Shown here piece by piece: positions 1 to 13,400 of a DNA stretch of 64,000 bases. The translations under genes and the position numbers were made by a program. Origin of the DNA: Lophius americanus (taxonomy: Eukaryota; Chordata; Actinopteri; Lophiiformes; Lophiidae); the NCBI GenBank assembly GCA_037951165.1, contig JBBDHG010000162.1:72501-136500 (forward strand), in the 5' to 3' direction. Each line of letters opens with the position of its first letter. Positions within the stretch are counted from its first letter, which is position 1. The notes beneath the pieces were generated by a model. It made no database searches. It worked only from the letters and a program-made list of their open reading frames with translations, and was not told the origin of the DNA.

Positions 1-2904
1 TCTATCTTCATCATCATTCCATCTATCTTCATCATCATTCCATCTATCTTCATCATCATTCCTCCATCTTCATCATCATTCCATCTTTCCTCATCATCAT
101 TCCATCTATCTTCATCATCATTCCATCTATCGTCATCATCATTCCATCTTTCCTCATCATCATTCCATCTATCTTCATCATCATTCCATCTATCTTCATC
201 ATCATTCCATCTATCTTCATCATCATTCCATCTATCTTCATCATCATTCCATCTATCTTCATCATCATTCCATCTATCTTCATCATCATTCCATCTATCT
301 TCATCATCATTCCTCTATCTTCATCATCATTCCATCTATCTTCATCATCTTTCCATCTATCCTCATCATCATTCCATCTATCTTCATCATCATTCCATCT
401 ATCTTCATCATCATTCCATCTATCTTCATCATCATTCCATCTTTCCTCATCATCATTCCATCTTTCTTCATCATCATTCCTCTATCTTCATCATCATTCC
501 ATCTTTCTTCATCATCATTCCATCTATCTTCATCATCATTCCATCTATCCTCATCATCATTCCATCTATCTTCATCATCATCCCATCTATCTTCATCATC
601 ATTCCATCTATCTTCATCATCATTCCATCTTTCTTCATCATCATTCCATCTATCTTCATCATCATTCCATCTTTCTTCATCATCATTCCATCTATCTTCA
701 TCATCATTCCTCTATCTTCATCATCATTCCATCTATCTTCATCATCATTCCATCTATCTTCATCATCATTCCTCTATCTTCATCATCATTCCATCTATCT
801 TCATCATCATTCCATCTTTCTTCATCATCATTCCATCTTTCCTCATCATCATTCCATCTTTCCTCATCATTATTCCATCTATCTTCATCATCATTCCATC
901 TATCTTCATCATCATTCCATCTATCTTCATCATCATTCCATCTATCTTCATCATCATTCCTCTATCTTCATCATCATTCCATCTATCTTCATCATCATTC
1001 CATCTTTCTTCATCATCATTCCATCTATCCTCATCATCATTCCATCTATCTTCATCATCATTCCATCTATCTTCATCATCATTCCATCTTTCCTCATCAT
1101 CATTCCATCTTTCTTCATCATCATTCCTCTATCTTCATCATCATTCCATCTATCTTCATCATCATTCCATCTATCCTCATCATCATTCCATCTATCTTCA
1201 TCATCATTCCATCTATCTTCATCATCATTCCATCTTTCTTCATCATCGTTCCATCTATCTTCATCATCATTCCATCTTTCTTCATCATCATTCCATCTAT
1301 CTTCATCATCATTCCTCTATCTTCATCATCATTCCATCTATCCTCATCATCATTCCATCTATCTTCATCATCATTCCATCTATCTTCATCATCATTCCAT
1401 CTATCTTCATCATCATTCCATCTATCTTCATCATCATTCCATCTTTCTTCATCATCATTCCATCTATCTTCATCATCATTCCATCTTTCTTCATCATCAT
1501 TCCATCTTTCTTTATCATCATTCCTCTATCTTCATCATCATTCCATCTATCTTCATCATCATTCCATCTATCTTTATCATCATTCCTCTATCTTCATCAT
1601 CATTCCATCTATCTTCATCATCATTCCATCTTTCTTCATCATCATTCCATCTTTCCTCATCATCATTCCATCTTTCCTCATCATTATTCCATCTATCTTC
1701 ATCATCATTCCATCTATCTTCATCATCATTCCTCTATCTTCATCATCATTCCATCTATCTTCATCATCATTCCATCTTTCTTCATCATCATTCCATCTAT
1801 CCTCATCATCATTCCATCTATCTTCATCATCATTCCATCTATCTTCATCATCATTCCATCTTTCCTCATCATCATTCCATCTTTCTTCATCATCATTCCT
1901 CTATCTTCATCATCATTCCATCTATCTTCATCATCATTCCATCTATCCTCATCATCATTCCATCTATCTTCATCATCATTCCATCTATCTTCATCATCAT
2001 TCCATCTATCTTCATCATCATTCCATCTATCTTCATCATCATTCCATCTATCTTCATCATCATTCCATCTATCTTCATCATCATTCCATCTATCCTCATC
2101 ATCATTCCATCTATCTTCATCATCATTCCATCTATCTTCATCATCATTCCATCTTTCCTCATCATCATTCCATCTTTCTTCATCATCATTCCTCTATCTT
2201 CATCATCATTCCATCTATCTTCATCATCATTCCATCTATCTTCATCATCATTCCATCTATCTTCATCATCATTCCATCTATCTTCATCATCATTCCATCT
2301 ATCTTCATCATCATTCCATCTTTCTTCATCATCATTCCATCTATCTTCATCATCATTCCATCTTTCTTCATCATCATTCCATCTTTCTTTATCATCATTC
2401 CATCTATCTTCATCATCATTCCATCTTTCTTCATCATCATTCCATTTTTCTTCATCATCATTCCATCTTTCTTCATCATCATTCCATCTATCTTCATCAT
2501 CATTCCTCTATCTTCATCATCATTCCATCTATCCTCATCATCATTCCACCTTTCTTCATCATCATTCCATCTATCCTCATCATCATTCCACCTTTCTTCA
2601 TCATCATTCCATCTTTCCTCATCATCATTCCATCTATCCTCATCATCATTCCACCTTTCTTCATCATCATTCCATCTATCCTCATCATCATTCCACCTTT
2701 CTTCATCATCATTCCACCTTTCTTCATCATCATTCCATCTATCCTCATCATCATTCCACCTTTCTTCATCATCATTCCATCTTTCCTCATCATCATTCCA
2801 CCTTTCTTCATCATCATTCCATCTTTCCTCATCATCATTCCACCTTTCTTCATCATCATTCCTCTATCTTCATCATCATTCCACCTTTCTTCATCATCAT
2901 TCAC
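1..2904. repeat. 21-bp minisatellite array (about 138 units)
   Basis: The array runs in from the left edge. The unit is TTCCATCTATC followed by TTCATCATCA. Variants carry TTTC for TATC, CCTC for CTTC, and CCACC for CCATC; the CCACC form is confined to about 2540-2890. Scattered 20-bp units reading ATTCCTC instead of ATTCCATC shift the frame. Between them the minus strand translates as runs of MMMKIDG ending in EE-stop, which is a by-product of a unit divisible by three and not a gene. The left border lies outside the window. Confidence 0.97.
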
Positions 2905-4012
2905 TTTAACATGAAATCAGGATTGAAATAAAAACTCTTTCCCTATTAGTTTAAATTAAATCTCCTTCCCAATGATATAATAATATTTAAAGTTTTAGAA
3001 CATAGTTCACTTCATTGATCGTTTGATCGTCGTCCAAAAAGAACTAAAATAAATGCAACTTTATCTTTGATGTCAGATTTCCAGAAACGACTTTAATAAA
3101 AAAACATTTTCTTGTTTTTTACATAGAATTTTATTTGAAAGTATTTTGACTTGTTATCTAAAATTCTTATTCAAATTCTAATTTTACACCCGTCTCTGCA
3201 GACGGGGATCCAGTAAGAGTCGCAGGGGGTCCGTGTGGTTCTGGAGGGGGTCCGTGCGGTTCTGCAGGGGGTCCGTGTGGTTCTGCAGGGGGTCCTTGAG
3301 ATCACACATATAAAAATGTCAGTCTTGCATATTTCTAGAGATTAACTTATTTTGATGAGTTCATTAAAAGAAACCAAATTTGATCATCAGAATTCTCATT
3401 TTTAACCCTCTGGCATCTGTTGGAATGAATTTAGCCTAAAGATGGGCTGAAATAGAACCCGATCAGAACTTTTCTCACGGCTGAATAAACACATGAAGTC
3501 GATGAAAAGCTGCAACTGGACATGAAACGTTAGAAATCTCCCAAGTCACACAAAAACACAATTTTATGTCATTTGTGAAATTCACTCAGGTTGAAAATTG
3601 GATCTAAAGTGAGAAAACTGTGGGATGTTCTGGTGGGAAAGCCCGTCTGCTTTTCAAACCAAAACCAAGATCCGAACATGATTCTACTCCAGAAGGTTCT
3701 ATGTTGTTTACATGTTAATTACACTAAAGCACCGAGAACAAACACAAACACGTTCTTCAAAGTTTGGAGGCTACTTCCACAAACCAAATAAAGCAGAGAT
3801 GGAAACAAACATATGGAGACAGATGACTCTTATTTTGAAATTCTCGACGCTGACTCGTTTTTGTGACACATTTTCACGTGAACAACGAGAATTACGTAAA
3901 TTCGTCATTATAATATTGTTTGTATTGACTTTGTACGTCTCTGTGAGGCGCCGTTGTGAAAGTAGAACAGGAGGATTTTAACGGCATCATTTGGACACAT
4001 TTTGCTCAAAAT
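2905..4012. other. AT-rich single-copy intergenic stretch
   Basis: Ordinary AT-rich DNA between two large arrays. Apart from a short GC-rich 22-bp triplicate near 3.2 kb I see no exon, RNA gene or transposon end. The short open frames at 3591-3981 have no recognisable domain and lack coding character. Confidence 0.6.
3208..3300. repeat. short 22-bp tandem repeat, about 4 units
   Basis: GGGGGTCCGTGTGGTTCTG units separated by CAG or GAG, repeated three to four times with single-base changes. It is a GC-rich island in AT-rich surroundings. Confidence 0.85.
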
Positions 4013-5032
4013 GTTAAAATGTAAATCCAAATGTTACATATAAAAGTGAAATCTAAATATTGCATCTAAATGTTAAATCTAAATGTAAACATTAAATCTA
4101 AATGTAAACTTTAAATGTAAACATTAAATCTAAATGTAAACTTTAAATGTAAACATTAAATATAAATGTAAACTTTAAATGTAAACATTAAATATAAATG
4201 TAAACTTTAAATGTAAACATTAAATCTAAATGTAAATTTTAAATGTAAACATTAAATCTAAATGTAAACTTTAAATGTTAACATTAAATATAAATGTAAA
4301 TTTTAAATGTAAACAGTAAATATAAATGTAAACTTTAAATGTAGACATTAAATATAAATGTAAACTTTAAATGTAAACATTAAATCTAAATGTAAACTTT
4401 AAATGTAAACATTAAATCTAAATGTAAACTTTAAATGTTAACATTAAATATAAATGTAAATTTTAAATGTAAACAGTAAATATAAATGTAAACTTTAAAT
4501 GTAAACATTAAATCTAAATGTAAACTTTAAATGTAAACATTAAATATAAATGTAAACTTTAAATGTAAACATTAAATCTAAATGTAAACTTTAAATGTAA
4601 ACATTAAATCTAAATGTAAATTTTAAATGTAAACATTAAATCTAAATGTAAACTTTAAATGTTAACATTAAATATAAATGTAAATTTTAAATGTAAACAT
4701 TAAATATAAATGTAAACTTTAAATGTAGACATTAAATATAAATGTAAACTTTAAATGTAAACATTAAATCTAAATGTAAACTTTAAATGTAAACATTAAA
4801 TCTAAATGTAAACGTTAAATGTAAACATTAAATCTAAATGTAAACTTTAAATGTAAACATTAAATCTAAACGTAAACTTTAAATGTAAACATTAAATATA
4901 AATGTAAACTTTAAATGTAAACATTAAATATAAATGTAAACTTTAAATGTAAACATTAAATATAAATGTAAACTTTAAATGTAAACATTAAATATAAATG
5001 TAAACTTTAAATGTAAACATTAAATATAAAGG
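4013..5032. repeat. AT-rich 32-bp minisatellite (about 31 units)
   Basis: The unit alternates two half-motifs, AAATGTAAACATT and AAATCTAAATGTAAACTTT. Half-unit variants include TATAAATG for TCTAAATG, CAGT for CATT and TAGAC for TAAAC. Nearly identical sub-blocks recur (for example about 4230-4350 and 4400-4480), showing block duplication. It degenerates at both edges into related ATGTTAAAT text. Confidence 0.95.
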
Positions 5033-6575
5033 TTATACCTAAACGTTGGTTCTGAATGTAAATCTAAGACTTTGCTGGCGTTTGCTACAAAAACCCGATT
5101 TCTAATTAAAGCTTTTATTTTGATACTTCTGAAGACGTCAGTGTAAATTTGCATATTTAAAAAAAACATTTAGATTCAACATTTGGATTTTAGATTTAAT
5201 ATTTAGACCCAACGTTTATATTTATCAGAAGGTCAGAAGTTGGTTGTTGAGTAAAGAAAAGCTGCTGGACTGTTTGACTTCATCAAAGTGTTTCTTCCAA
5301 GCAAAGATACGTGATGTCTGATCACAGGTAATAATTCAAAGGAGTACGTTAGTGTTTGATGTATGAAATCATAATTACTCGTATTTATGACAACAAAAAG
5401 AGGCTTTGTTAAATCAAATATGAATGAAAAAACTCTCCTCTGAGTTCCTTCATTAGTGTTAATTCCCAGTGCAGAGACGATTGATTACGTTCTCCTGTCT
5501 TCTCATGACCTCCTTAAAGATCTAAAGGGTAGCCCCTCCCCCTCCCCCTGGGAGGAGGAGCCACTGTTTCATCTGAAAGCCACATCATCCTGGTCCATCC
5601 CAAAATGCATTTCACCTCTTTCACCAACGCAGAAGATGAACTTGATTCCATTTGTGTAAGTCATCTCATGGTTGGAGGAGGAGGAGGAGGAGGAGGAGGA
5701 GGAGGAGGGGGGAGATGAGCGCTCCTGCCGTGTTTAAGTGAGAATGAAGCATGATGGGAGATACAAACATCCATGTGATTATACGTGTTCTCTACAAAAG
5801 GACATAATGCCTCTCCTCCATCTGCGGAGGAGAAATCAGGGCGATGGAAACCGACGCCGCAAAATATCTTCAATTAGGCTCCTGAAGCTGTCAGGAGTTT
5901 AAAAAGAGAAAAGACATAAGAAGGAGATCATTACCGCCCTTCCTCCTCATTCATGCTGAAGAACAGGGAAACATATGGCGGGACATAAACGTTATCCAAT
6001 TTCATTGATTCGGCGACAGCTGCCAATCAAAGTCTGGTCACTGGCGACGAGAGATGATGAGCGACGGCGCCAGATAACGCGCTTCATTATTCCTCCTCAT
6101 TATCCAGAGCGCCGCGCGGTAGCCGGTTTGGTCTAACGGACCCCCCGCCTCGCTACACCTTCGTTTGAATCCGAATCGATAACCTTCTCCTCCTCCCCCC
6201 TGAGAGGAAACAGTGAGGAGAGCAGAGACTCTCAGGCTTCCATCTTTCCTGGACAGATATTGGCCTTAAATGGAGTTTGGAAATCAGCGGGACAAACAAA
6301 AATCATTACTAAGCAAATGAGCCGACATTGTTTTCTCGTGTCTGCAGTGAGGGGCGAGAGACGAGGGGTCCAACTCTCTCTCAGGCTCTACCGCCAACAA
6401 AGCCTTTTCATGGCGGCGCACAGATTGGCTATTTGTCTCATCGTCCAAATACTTCCTGCTACATTGATTAGAATTAACTTCAATTGAGTCGTCGGAGTTC
6501 TAGGAAGAACTTGTAGAAGCAGTCAGTGATCAGAAGCTGCCGAGGCTGATCGGATTACTTATAGATTCCATTCCA
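5033..6575. other. single-copy stretch, candidate conserved noncoding block
   Basis: Mostly non-repetitive. A (GGA)n tract occupies 5672-5713. From about 5740 to 6480 base composition is balanced and CpGs are frequent, with TAAT-containing motifs, quite unlike the surrounding satellites. No exon with splice sites and a family match was found. I read it as possible regulatory DNA in a gene-poor flank, by composition only. Confidence 0.4.
5672..5713. repeat. (GGA)n microsatellite
   Basis: About twelve GGA triplets ending in a G-run. Its complement gives a polyproline frame, which is an artefact. Confidence 0.9.
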
Positions 6576-8107
<1,532 letters not shown>

Positions 8108-8571
8108 CCATGTATTGTTACATGGTTACATGGTTATATGGTTACATTGTTATATTTTTATATTGTTATATGGTGACATTGTTACGTTTTTACACTGTTA
8201 TATTGTTACACTGTTATATTGCTACATTGTTACATTGTTATATTGTTACATTGTTACGTTGTTATATTGTTACGTTGTTATATTGTTCCGTTGTTATATT
8301 GTTCCGTTGTTATATTGTTCCGTTGTTATATTGTTACATTGTTACATTGTTATATTGTTATATTGTTACATTGTTACATTGCTACATTGTTACATTGTTA
8401 TATTGTTAAATTGTTATATTGTTAAATTGTTACATTGTTACATTGTTACATTGTTATATTATTATATTGTTAAATTGTTACATTGCTACATTGTTATATT
8501 GTTATATTGTTAAATTGTTCCGTTGTTATATTGTTACATTGTTATATTGTTACATTGTTACATTGTACATC
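8108..8571. repeat. 8-bp minisatellite (CATTGTTA/TATTGTTA), about 58 units
   Basis: Units of eight bases, TATTGTTA or CATTGTTA, with CGTTGTTA, AATTGTTA and TTGTTCCG variants. Three octamers make 24 bases, so each frame translates as repeated CYIVTLLH-like text. These frames are artefacts. The array starts as looser TGGTTACATGG text. Confidence 0.95.
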
Positions 8572-9082
8572 CGTTCTGAAGAACCGGGATCATGTTTTCT
8601 TTGTTTTCTTGTGTAATTATCTGAGAGGCCGTGCAGCATGAACATAGACATCATAATTACTTCATCAGCTGTCAGGCACTAACAGTGAGGGAAGCAGTTT
8701 TAGCGTTTATCCCCGTGTAGAGGCCGGGATGACACGGCTTTGTTCCTGATGATTACCGTATTTACCGCCATCATTTCCTCTCAGCAGGTTATTTACAGTC
8801 CAACTAATGGTCATTATTATCCACCTCCTGTCACTATTTCATTATCAATAATACTGTCATTTTCTGCATCATGTGATAATCTACTGTAATTATCTACAGT
8901 ATAACATCAATTATTCTGTGATTTTCTAAAGCATTTGTCATTCTGATCACTATGTTATTGGTTAATTGTGATTTTTTTTTTTTACACTCTGATCATTAAC
9001 TACATTTAATCACTGAGTGCTTAGATCTCCCCAACTATAATAATAATAATAATAATACATTTAGTTTATAATCTTATAGGTT
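8572..9082. other. AT-rich intergenic stretch with a TACTGTA/TACAGTA palindrome
   Basis: Single-copy DNA. At 8882-8901 TACTGTA and TACAGTA arms flank a 6-base spacer. The same 24-base block recurs at 13226-13249. A short (ATA)n tract lies at about 9037-9057. Confidence 0.6.
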
Positions 9083-10035
9083 TGATGGTGGATGATGGAT
9101 GATGATGGATGGATGATGATGGATGATGGATGGATGGATGTTGGATGGATGATGGATGGATGATGATGGATGATGATGGATGATGATGGATGATGATGGA
9201 TGATGATGGATGGATGATGGATGGATGGATGATGATGGATGATGATGGATGATGATGGATGGATGATGATGGATGGATGATGATGGATGGATGATGGATG
9301 GATGGATGATGGATGGATGATGATGGATGGATGATGATGGATGATGATGGATGATGATGGATGGATGATGATGGATGATGGATGGATGATGATGGATGGA
9401 TGATGATGGATGATGATGGATGATGGATGGATGATGATGGATGATGATGGATGGATGATGGATGGATGGATGATGGATGGATGATGATGGATGGATGATG
9501 ATGGATGATGATGGATGGATGATGATGGATGATGATGGATGATGATGGATGATGATGGATGGATGGATGATGGATGGATGATGGATGGATGGATGATGGA
9601 TGGATGATGATGGATGGATGATGATGGATGATGATGGATGATGATGGATGGATGATGATGGATGATGGATGGATGATGGATGGATGATGATGGATGGATG
9701 ATGATGGATGGATGATGGATGGATGGATGATGGATGGATGATGGATGGATGATGATGGATGGATGATGATGGATGATGATGGATGGATGATGATGGATGA
9801 TGGATGGATGATGGATGGATGATGATGGATGGATGATGATGGATGGATGATGATGGATGATGGATGGATGATGATGGATGATGATGGATGGATGATGGAT
9901 GGATGGATGATGGATGGATGATGATGGATGATGGATGGATGATGATGGATGATGATGGATGGATGATGATGGATGATGATGGATGATGATGAATGGATGG
10001 ATGATGGATGGATGATGGATGGATGATGATGGATG
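9083..10035. repeat. compound GGAT/GAT satellite, about 950 bp
   Basis: An irregular mixture of GGAT and GAT blocks (GGATGATGAT, GGATGGATGATG) fills the interval. The minus strand stays open because the words lack stops, giving His/Pro/Ser/Ile-rich frames that are not genes. Confidence 0.97.
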
Positions 10036-10661
10036 TACTCTACACACCAGGTGTCGGTGTTTTTCTCGTCACATGGGTTTCGTAGCGTCACGTTTCTGAA
10101 CTCTTCACTCTTTTGTTTTTTTTTCCTGAGGTTAATTTACTGTTTAATATTCAGAGTTATTCGGTACTTTGGGTCCAGAGGAATTTGTCGGTTCTGGAAA
10201 GTACCGGAACCAACCGTTAAACGACGCATTTACTGTAAAGACCTCTTTCATCGCCTTTTAATTGCTTTGGTTAAAAACGCAGAGAAGGACCATCAGCTGT
10301 TTGTGAAGCCGAGAAAACCTCCAACTATAAAAACAACAATAAAAACAGGAAGGAATCCGATCAAAGAAGAGGAATAAACCCGGGATTCAAGAACAAACAG
10401 CTGAACAGTTATTGTATTCAGAAGGAATCTACTGTAAATGAAAGATTTAATCCTCTTTATTCTTATTTTAGAAGCTGAATTAATATTCAAACTTTCACCT
10501 GGAATCAAAGTCTCCTGTCTTTAATGTTTCTGTTTAACCCTGATCGTCCGTTTTATTCCACTTCTTTATTCCCCTGATGTCACTGATGTCTTTGTTCTAA
10601 GTAATATTTAACAATGTGACCCCAGACAGAAGTTATTGATCCGCGTTAAACAGGGAAGTAA
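10036..10661. other. intergenic spacer between two arrays
   Basis: Single-copy DNA with no recognised exon, RNA or transposon end. The short frame across 10033-10377 begins inside the preceding satellite and has no domain. Confidence 0.5.
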
Positions 10662-11302
10662 AGACATGAAGAGAAGAGAAAACAATAGAATAGAAAATAA
10701 TAGAATAGAATAGAAAATGATAAAATAGAAAAGAAGAGAATAGAAAATAATAAAATAGAAAATAATAGCATAGAAAATAATAGAATAGAAATTAATAAAA
10801 TAGATTGGGATAGAATAGAATAGAAAATAATAAAATGGATTAGAATAGAATAGAATAGAAAATGATAGAAAATAAGAATAGAAAATAATAAAATAGAAAA
10901 TAATAGAATAGAAATTAATAGAATAGAAATTAATAAAAGATTGGGATATAATAGAATAGAAAATAATAAAATAGATTAGAAGAGAAAAGAAGAGAACAGA
11001 ATAGAAGAGAAAATAATAGATTAGAATAGAAAATAATAAAATAGAAAATAATAGAATAGAATAGAATAGAAAAGAATAGAATAGAATAGAACAAAAAGTA
11101 ATGGAATAGAATAGAATAGATTGGAAAATAATTGAACAGAAGAGAACAGAATAGAATAGAACAGAATAGAACAGAACAGAATAGAACAGAATAGAACAGA
11201 ACAGAATAGAACAGAATAGAATAGAACAGAATAGAACAGAATAGAACAGAACAGAATAGAACAGAACAGAATAGAACAGAATAGAACAGAATAGAACAGA
11301 AT
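10662..11302. repeat. AGAAT-type pentanucleotide array, about 640 bp
   Basis: The left part is loose AATAGAAAATAATAAAATAG text. The right part (about 11130-11302) is homogeneous AACAGAATAGAACAG. This left-to-right homogenisation suggests the right end is the youngest part. Confidence 0.95.
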
Positions 11303-11850
11303 ATCCTTTTTTGTCATTGTATTTGAAGTTAAATGGAATGAGGTGTAATGAAATAAATGTTAATACAACGCAGGTAAAGATTATGGGACAGCAACCATAA
11401 ACAACATTTCCATGAACGATAGTAATAAATAATATTAATAAATAAATACAATAAAAGTTAAATAAGATAACCGATGTATAAAAGGTGGAGAGAATAGTTC
11501 CACTTGTCCTTGCAGACCCAGTGGGCTGATTCCAGAGGAGGTGCTGTGATACTATCCGTATAAATGGTAATTATTACACATTTTAGGAGCGCCTGTGATT
11601 CAGTTTAAAGTGCAAATGGCTTCAGGAAAAAAGACGCTTTTTTACCACATTTGAGGAGCAGCTGTGATGGAGCGAAGAGTCTCTGAGGCCAGAACCAGTT
11701 ACTGAAGATGAGATCCACGTGTAAAAGGATGTGAGGCGCTAGAATGAACTGTTTTTGTCTGAGGGTCATGAAAGTGTGAAGAAATATCTCTTTATCACTT
11801 TCTTCTTCTAAAACTGTACGACGGTTTGAGTAGAATTAAATCAAAATATC

Positions 11851-11960
11851 TTCATCCATCCATCCATCCATCCATCCATCCATCCATCCATCCTCTATCT
11901 GTGCAGGAGGGCTAGAGCCTATCCCAGCTGACACCGGTGACCCTGGTCAGGTCATAAGGC
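11851..11960 (+). repeat. (ATCC)n plus fragment of a widespread teleost interspersed repeat
   Basis: An ATCC run leads into GGGCTAGAGCCTATCCCAGC and a diverged continuation. I recognise this as the start of a very common fish interspersed repeat. A longer, independent piece of the same family is at 40365-40705. Confidence 0.6.
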
Positions 11961-13189
11961 TTATTAGAGTCCTGACACATAAAAATCACCCGGACGCCAC
12001 TAACCTCCGTGGGTCGCTACCTCTGAGCCGACTCCGTTTCTTTCTCTCTCATTCTCTTCCTGCGTTCAGCACAATGTTTTATTCTCTGCTCCACACTCCT
12101 AGAAGGTTGGAATGTTGGAATGTTGACACATGTGATCCAATAAATCCAGATAAAGTTTCTCTACATTGTTTTGTAGTGTATTCCCAGAACTCTTGATGAA
12201 AGACCATCATCATCATCATCATCTACCTGTAAGACAAAACATTTCAGAAGGTTTTTTGAGCAGAAAATTCTTTTTTACCCCTAATTTAAAGTGTAAATGT
12301 ACTCTTCAAACATCCAACACCTGCATCCAACGTCAATCTGAGTTTCATCCGACGTAAGAGCTTTTTTCACTCTTCTGTGTTTTTCGTTAATATTTTAACT
12401 CTTCTGCTCAAAGATGGAAAATAAAATCCAGAACTAGGAAGTAAACTAACTCAAAGTCTCCTCCCACCATCGTACGGATCAGGAACTGAGTTTGAGAGTG
12501 GGACCAGGGTGGAGTCCAGCACCAGTGAACAGCTCAACGGGAACTTTTCCTTCATCCGATAGAACAAGTTCTGGAATGACATTAAAAATGGACTTTTCCA
12601 ATTATTTGATAGTAATCCCTCGTCAAACAGTCTTTCCACAATTCCCCAAATCCTTGAGGTGTGGAACCAGAATTCATCCTATTTTGGAACCAATCCTCAA
12701 CCACTCTTAGCCCAAAGATCCGTGTTCGGGTCAGAATCGTCGGCTCCAAATTCATCAGGCAATCCGACGGTTCCGGATGAATTCTGAGATAACTTCCCGT
12801 GTAATAAAAGACAGGATGACTTAAGACCCAAGAAGCAATTATTTTCTCGTTAAAAGGGTCAGCGGGTCGGCCCCCAGCCGCGAAGGCTAATTAATAAGGT
12901 AGTTGGCTCGATCCCTAACGGGGGGCCGTCTTTGTTCCGTGGGCCGCGACTGAAGGCTCTTAAGTGTCTTTAGAGACGCACCGGCAGAAACCCAGAGACG
13001 GAGGTCCTCCACCCCAAACCCAACGCAGGTAACGGATCCTGGGTTCTGATTCAGCTCCCTGAAAATAGTAGCAGTACAATCGTCCAGCAAACACAGAATT
13101 TCCTTTTTCCCACTCATTTATTCCCATGACAACTGTCCGTCAGCGTGTTTCTGGGGGATTTCTTAAGTATCGGATGATTCAGTGTAAAG

Positions 13190-13400
13190 TCTCCACAGGA
13201 GTTACGTTCTACAGTGTGTGGTCAGCTACTGTAATTATCTACAGTATAATATCGTTTGCTGTAATTACAGTAGGATATATTATCAGTTAGTCTCAGTTTC
13301 TCCACTACGTTATCATTAAATCTCATTTTCCACCATTTGACACGGGTTACTGTGATTTTATACAGTATGTGATAACCTTACTGTAATAACTGTGATTTCC
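13190..13400. repeat. degenerate TACTGTAATTA/TACAGTA palindromic repeat
   Basis: Several overlapping palindromes are visible: TACTGTA...TACAGTA at 13227-13246, CTGTAATTACAG at about 13259, TTACTGTAATAACTGTGA near 13380. The first block is identical over 24 bases to 8881-8904, so this is a dispersed or once-tandem element, perhaps a MITE relic. The family is not identified. Confidence 0.5.

Noticed and set aside
56..2904. Series of minus-strand open frames of MMMKIDG repeats as a repetitive protein family
   Set aside because: They are translations of a 21-bp minisatellite; they break at every 20-bp unit, and there are no splice sites, no conserved non-repeat part and no promoter.
8110..8616. 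CYIVTLLH repeats as a multi-pass membrane protein
   Set aside because: The 8-bp array is open in all three plus frames; hydrophobicity follows from TATTGTTA composition.
9061..10091. Two overlapping ~330-aa His/Pro/Ser/Ile-rich frames as a metal-binding protein
   Set aside because: GGAT/GAT satellite lacks stop codons in these frames; both frames look alike and have no gene context.
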